NCBI GenBank assembly: GCA_031556525.1
Contig: JAVBSS010000009.1
Coordinates: forward strand, 1-54,016
Reading direction: 5' to 3'
DNA: 54,016 nucleotides
Source: JAVBSN01 sp031556525
GTDB taxonomy: Bacteria > Bacillota > Clostridia > Lachnospirales > Lachnospiraceae
The position numbers and the translations under genes are program-made. The notes under the pieces were generated by a model that saw only the letters and a list, made by a program, of their open reading frames with translations, was not told the origin of the DNA and searched no databases. This document shows, piece by piece, positions 51,264 to 54,016 of this stretch; position 1 is the first letter of the stretch, and the number at the start of each line of letters is the position of its first letter.

Positions 51264-52178
51264 TCAAGATAATAATCTCCTAACATTTAGCATTCCCCAT
51301 CCTTGTTGATTTTTAGGGAGATTTAAATCAACTGCAGAATCATGAAGTTTTAATTTAACTGCTTTATTGGTTAACCATGGTTCTTTTTCTAGTAAAAGCG
51401 CAATAGCCCCTGCTACTATCGGCGTAGCCATAGAAGTTCCACTTTTAATGGCATAACCATTCTTATCATTTGCACAAGATAATATATTACTTCCAGGTGC
51501 TACTATTTCTGGCTTCACTATGCACCCAAACCTAGTAGGTCCACGTCCCGAATAATTCTTGACATGCTTATCGTCAAGTTTAATAGTTTCATAATCATCA
51601 CTAGCACCCACTGTTATAACTTTTCTACTTATTCCAGGAGTTGTTATACTAGACTTATCAGGTCCTCTATTTCCAGCCGCTACACAGACTATTATTCCTT
51701 CATCCCACAAAGCATTTACCATTCTAACCAAAGATGCATCTTCGCCAATATCATGACTATCAAAACTTCCCATTGAAATGTTTACTATTCTAATATTATA
51801 CCTTTTATAATTTTGGCGAATCCAATTCAACCCCTGTATAACAGTAGACACCTTTCCATTTCCACTAGCATCTAATACTTTTACTATTACCAAATTGCAT
51901 TCAGGTGCTACTCCTATATATTCATTTCTACTGTTTTTTCCACACGAACCTACAATTCCAGCTATATGACTTCCGTGTCCATTATTATCATAAGGAATAG
52001 ATTTTCTATATACACAATCCTTAAATGCGATTATTCTATTTCTAGGATCAACAAAATCCGTATGTGGATATATACCTGTATCCAATATTGCTACAGTTAT
52101 TCCCTTTCCATATAAATTATGCTTATAGGCATATTCTGACTCAATCAAACTATTTACTCTATTATTATAATCATACAC
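51264..52178 (-). CDS. subtilisin-like serine protease, family S8, without signal peptide
   Basis: The 304-residue protease is almost only the catalytic domain. The triad is Asp33 (AILDTGI), His68 (NNGHGSHIAG) and Ser249 (GTSMATPIVAGA), with oxyanion Asn170 (AAGNRG). No signal peptide or long propeptide is present; the 20 residues before the domain (MYDYNNRVNSLIESEYAYKH) could be a very short inhibitory extension, as in intracellular subtilisins. A cytoplasmic or non-classical location is inferred. The start is GTG at 52178 with GGAGG 8 bases before it; an overlapping ATG is out of frame. Confidence 0.9.
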   Translation of the reverse strand: MYDYNNRVNSLIESEYAYKHNLYGKGITVAILDTGIYPHTDFVDPRNRIIAFKDCVYRKSIPYDNNGHGSHIAGIVGSCGKNSRNEYIGVAPECNLVIVKVLDASGNGKVSTVIQGLNWIRQNYKRYNIRIVNISMGSFDSHDIGEDASLVRMVNALWDEGIIVCVAAGNRGPDKSSITTPGISRKVITVGASDDYETIKLDDKHVKNYSGRGPTRFGCIVKPEIVAPGSNILSCANDKNGYAIKSGTSMATPIVAGAIALLLEKEPWLTNKAVKLKLHDSAVDLNLPKNQQGWGMLNVRRLLS

Positions 52179-52289
52179 CTTAATTTCCTCCTCATAAGTT
52201 ATGTAATCGAGTAAAATTAGTTCATTTTATAATATATTATATGGCAATTACCTACTTTAGTTAAACATTTTGAAATTTTTTACAAAATA

Positions 52290-52350
52290 GTTTGATATTC
52301 AAAGTCCTGTATGCTATAATCAACATTATAAAATGGTTTGATTATCAAAC
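52290..52350 (+). promoter_or_regulatory. promoter with two FabT-like operators
   Basis: -35 TTGATA (52292-52297), a 17-base spacer and -10 TATAAT (52315-52320). Operator 1, GTTTGATATTCAAAG (52290-52304), covers the -35. Operator 2, GTTTGATTATCAAAC (52336-52350), is a perfect 7-1-7 palindrome about 10-24 bases after the start site. The core TTTGATTATCAAA matches the published box of FabT, the MarR-family regulator of fatty-acid genes in streptococci. Centres are 46 bp apart. Confidence 0.75.
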
Positions 52351-52374
52351 TATCTACATTAGGAGGGTTACATC

Positions 52375-52695
52375 ATGGAATTAAACAAAGTACTAACTAC
52401 AGTAAAAGAAAAGGCTGCTTTGATTGACAGCAATAACTACAATGGATTTTTAGCAGTTCAAGTAACACTAACAGATATTGAAAACGGTGTATTTTATGCA
52501 GAAATCAAAGATCATAAGTTATCAATAGAACCTTATGAATATAATGATAGACAAGCAAATCTTATCACTACTTCAGATGTATTCGTTAAAGTTATTACAG
52601 GAAAACTTGATCCTGTTCTTGCATTTACAACTGGTAAATTAAAAGTAGATGGCGATCCTGGAAAAGTATTAGAGTTAGCCGGATTATTGAAATAA
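52375..52695 (+). CDS. SCP2 sterol-binding domain protein
   Basis: The 106-residue stand-alone SCP2-like domain is a family that binds lipids or fatty-acyl groups in a hydrophobic tunnel. Typical features are VTLTDIENGVFYAEIKDHKLSIEP (read in parts), the DVFVKVITGKLDPVLAFTTGKLKVDGD segment (about 69-95) with the Gly-Lys-hydrophobic-x-Gly-Asp hallmark, and a final Leu-rich helix. No signal peptide is present. A strong AGGAGGG site precedes the ATG. It converges on etfA, so it is not in the same operon. The FabT-like operators at its promoter suggest control with membrane-lipid synthesis, which fits lipid binding. Confidence 0.85.
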   Translation: MELNKVLTTVKEKAALIDSNNYNGFLAVQVTLTDIENGVFYAEIKDHKLSIEPYEYNDRQANLITTSDVFVKVITGKLDPVLAFTTGKLKVDGDPGKVLELAGLLK

Positions 52696-52722
52696 TATTT
52701 CTCTTTTCATATCATATAAAAT

Positions 52723-52761
52723 GAGCAGTACCTAGTTAAATATATCAACTAGGTACTGCTC
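52723..52761. terminator. bidirectional terminator between the SCP2 gene and etfA
   Basis: GAGCAGTACCTAGTT and AACTAGGTACTGCTC form a perfect 15-bp stem with a 9-base loop, with T or A runs on both sides. Confidence 0.93.
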
Positions 52762-52795
52762 TATTTTATAGATTAACTTCTAAATAATATTTAAA

Positions 52796-53839
52796 TTATT
52801 TTGCAGCCATATCTGCTTTAATTTGTGCTGTTAAAGCTGGAACGATCTTTTGGAAGTCTCCAACGATACCATAATCAGCTACATCAAAGATTGGAGCATC
52901 TGCATCTTTATTGATTGCAATAATAAGATCAGACTCTTCCATACCTGCAACGTGTTGGATTGCTCCAGAAATACCGATTGCAAAGTATACGTTTGGACGT
53001 ACAGTCTTACCAGTTTGTCCTACTTGTAAATCTCTTGCTAATATACCAGCATCAGTAATGGCACGTGAACAACTTATTGCTCCACCAAGTACTTCTGCTA
53101 AATCTTCAAGAATCTTAAAGTTTTCTTTGCTACCTACACCACGACCACCTGATACTAAGATGTTTGCATCCATAATATCTACAGTGTCTGATACAGCTTT
53201 AACAATTTCAAGAATCTCTACATATTTATTATTTGGAGTAAAGCCAGGGTTGAATTCCTCAACGTTAGCTGTAGCACCTTTAATTGGCTCGATTTTTTGC
53301 ATAACGCCTGCACGTACAGTTGCCATTTGAGGACGATTATCTGGACATGCGATTGTTGCTATTGTATTTCCACCAAATGCTGGACGAGTCATTAATAATT
53401 GATTATGTTTTTGCTCTTTGCCTGGAATTGGATTGATTGGGAAATCACCAACTTCAAGTATTGTACAGTCAGCAGTTAAACCTGTTGCAACTCTTGCTGA
53501 AACACGAGGACCTAAATCTCTACCGATTGCTGTAGCACCAACAAGAACTATCTCTGGTTTGTATTTGTTAATTATCTCAGCTAATGCATGTGTATAAGGC
53601 TCAGTCTTGTACTCTTTTAATTCAGGATCATCAACAACGATAACCTTATCAGCACCATACTCAGCTAACTCATCTGCAAGGTTCTTAATTCCAGAACCTA
53701 AAAGCATTGCTGTAACTTCTGTATTTAAATCTTTTGCAAGGTCTTTTGCTTTACCAAGTAACTCTAATGAAATACTGCTTACTTCGTTATCTACTTGTTG
53801 TGCAAAGACATATACACCCTTGTATTCTTCTAAATTCAT
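52796..53839 (-). CDS. etfA: electron transfer flavoprotein subunit alpha
   Basis: With EtfB it forms the FAD-containing carrier that takes electrons from acyl-CoA dehydrogenases. In anaerobic Clostridia it can take part in flavin-based electron bifurcation. The protein is about 347 residues. The N-terminal domain starts EEYKGVYVFAQQ; VGATAIGRDLGPRVSARVATGLTAD (read in parts) lies at about 105-130. The C-terminal FAD domain has VSGGRGVGSKENF (about 232-244), the SRAITDAG segment, QVGQTGKTVRPNVYFA and GISGAIQHVAGM, ending DADAPIF. No N-terminal ferredoxin domain is present. The start is uncertain: ATG at 53839 with GGTG 6 bases before it, or GTG at 53848. etfB lies directly upstream. Confidence 0.95.
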   Translation of the reverse strand: MNLEEYKGVYVFAQQVDNEVSSISLELLGKAKDLAKDLNTEVTAMLLGSGIKNLADELAEYGADKVIVVDDPELKEYKTEPYTHALAEIINKYKPEIVLVGATAIGRDLGPRVSARVATGLTADCTILEVGDFPINPIPGKEQKHNQLLMTRPAFGGNTIATIACPDNRPQMATVRAGVMQKIEPIKGATANVEEFNPGFTPNNKYVEILEIVKAVSDTVDIMDANILVSGGRGVGSKENFKILEDLAEVLGGAISCSRAITDAGILARDLQVGQTGKTVRPNVYFAIGISGAIQHVAGMEESDLIIAINKDADAPIFDVADYGIVGDFQKIVPALTAQIKADMAAK

Positions 53840-53862
53840 CTTATTCACCACTTTTCCTTAAA

Positions 53863-54016
53863 TTATATGATATGAGTATCTTTTAACTTATCAAAGATAT
53901 ATGTTACTGCCTCATCAGGATCAAGTGTAACTTTCTCTCCTGAACCTTTTCTCACTTTATCAGATGCCTTAGCAATCTTAGTTGGAGAACCATTTAAACC
54001 TAAGTTAGCATCATCA
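53863..54016 (-). CDS. etfB: electron transfer flavoprotein subunit beta, 3' end
   Basis: The last 50 codons are present; the gene continues beyond the right edge. The frame reads DDANLGLNGSPTKIAKASDK and ends DKLKDTHII before TAA at 53863-53865. LGLxGSPT is the C-terminal signature of EtfB. It lies 23 bases before the etfA ATG in the same direction, the usual etfBA order. Confidence 0.9.
   Translation of the reverse strand, partial: DDANLGLNGSPTKIAKASDKVRKGSGEKVTLDPDEAVTYIFDKLKDTHII

Overview
The window reads as a piece of chromosome from a low-GC, endospore-forming Clostridia species, most likely a member of the Lachnospiraceae. The visible base composition is strongly AT-rich. There is an alpha/beta-type small acid-soluble spore protein, a DUF5688 protein, a DUF4364 protein, a meso-diaminopimelate dehydrogenase and an electron-transfer flavoprotein pair, and ribosome binding sites are mostly strong GGAGG types. 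The genus call is inference. No rRNA, tRNA, prophage, insertion sequence or CRISPR array was found.

Left part (1-17,500). A minus-strand transport operon holds two paralogous FtsX-like permeases around one ATPase (149-6535). A 300-base tandem structured RNA follows (6593-6876) in front of an acyl-CoA thioesterase, then diaminopimelate dehydrogenase. Converging on these is a heterodimeric ABC exporter pair (8595-12663). Next come a SEC-C protein, a TetR - stand-alone receiver domain - RarA - small membrane protein operon (13478-15990), a cold-shock protein and a DUF5688 protein.

Middle (17,800-32,900). This stretch has an ECF sigma/anti-sigma pair with a related membrane-anchored protein, then HisC. 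A three-gene operon (anchored isochorismatase-like hydrolase, XRE regulator, membrane protein) has a promoter carrying three octamers spaced exactly 23 bp. A 1022-residue hybrid histidine kinase follows. Between 25,500 and 26,130 lies a type I toxin-antitoxin locus with a duplicated, toxin-less antitoxin copy. After an unrecognised gene and an intergenic repeat patch comes a translation/transcription block: prfA, prmC, a DUF1385 protein, rpmE with a folded leader, and rho. A divergent DUF4364 regulator faces rho.

Right part (32,900-54,016). A polar amino-acid ABC importer sits next to the protein-quality-control run tig, clpP, clpX, engB. Then come a spore protein gene, a 1730-residue wall-anchored surface protein, an AI-2E-type exporter, thioredoxin reductase, a YfbR-like nucleotidase, O-acetylhomoserine sulfhydrylase, undecaprenyl-diphosphatase and an intracellular-type subtilase. 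An SCP2-domain lipid-binding protein has a promoter flanked by two FabT-like palindromes. Last are etfA and the 3' end of etfB.

The most noteworthy non-coding signals are the tandem RNA with covarying stems and four near-identical 13-nt loops, the toxin-antitoxin duplication, the 23-bp-phased operator array, and the FabT-like operators over a lipid-binding gene. All start-site choices, promoters, terminators and RNA structures were read by eye; no database or folding program was run.
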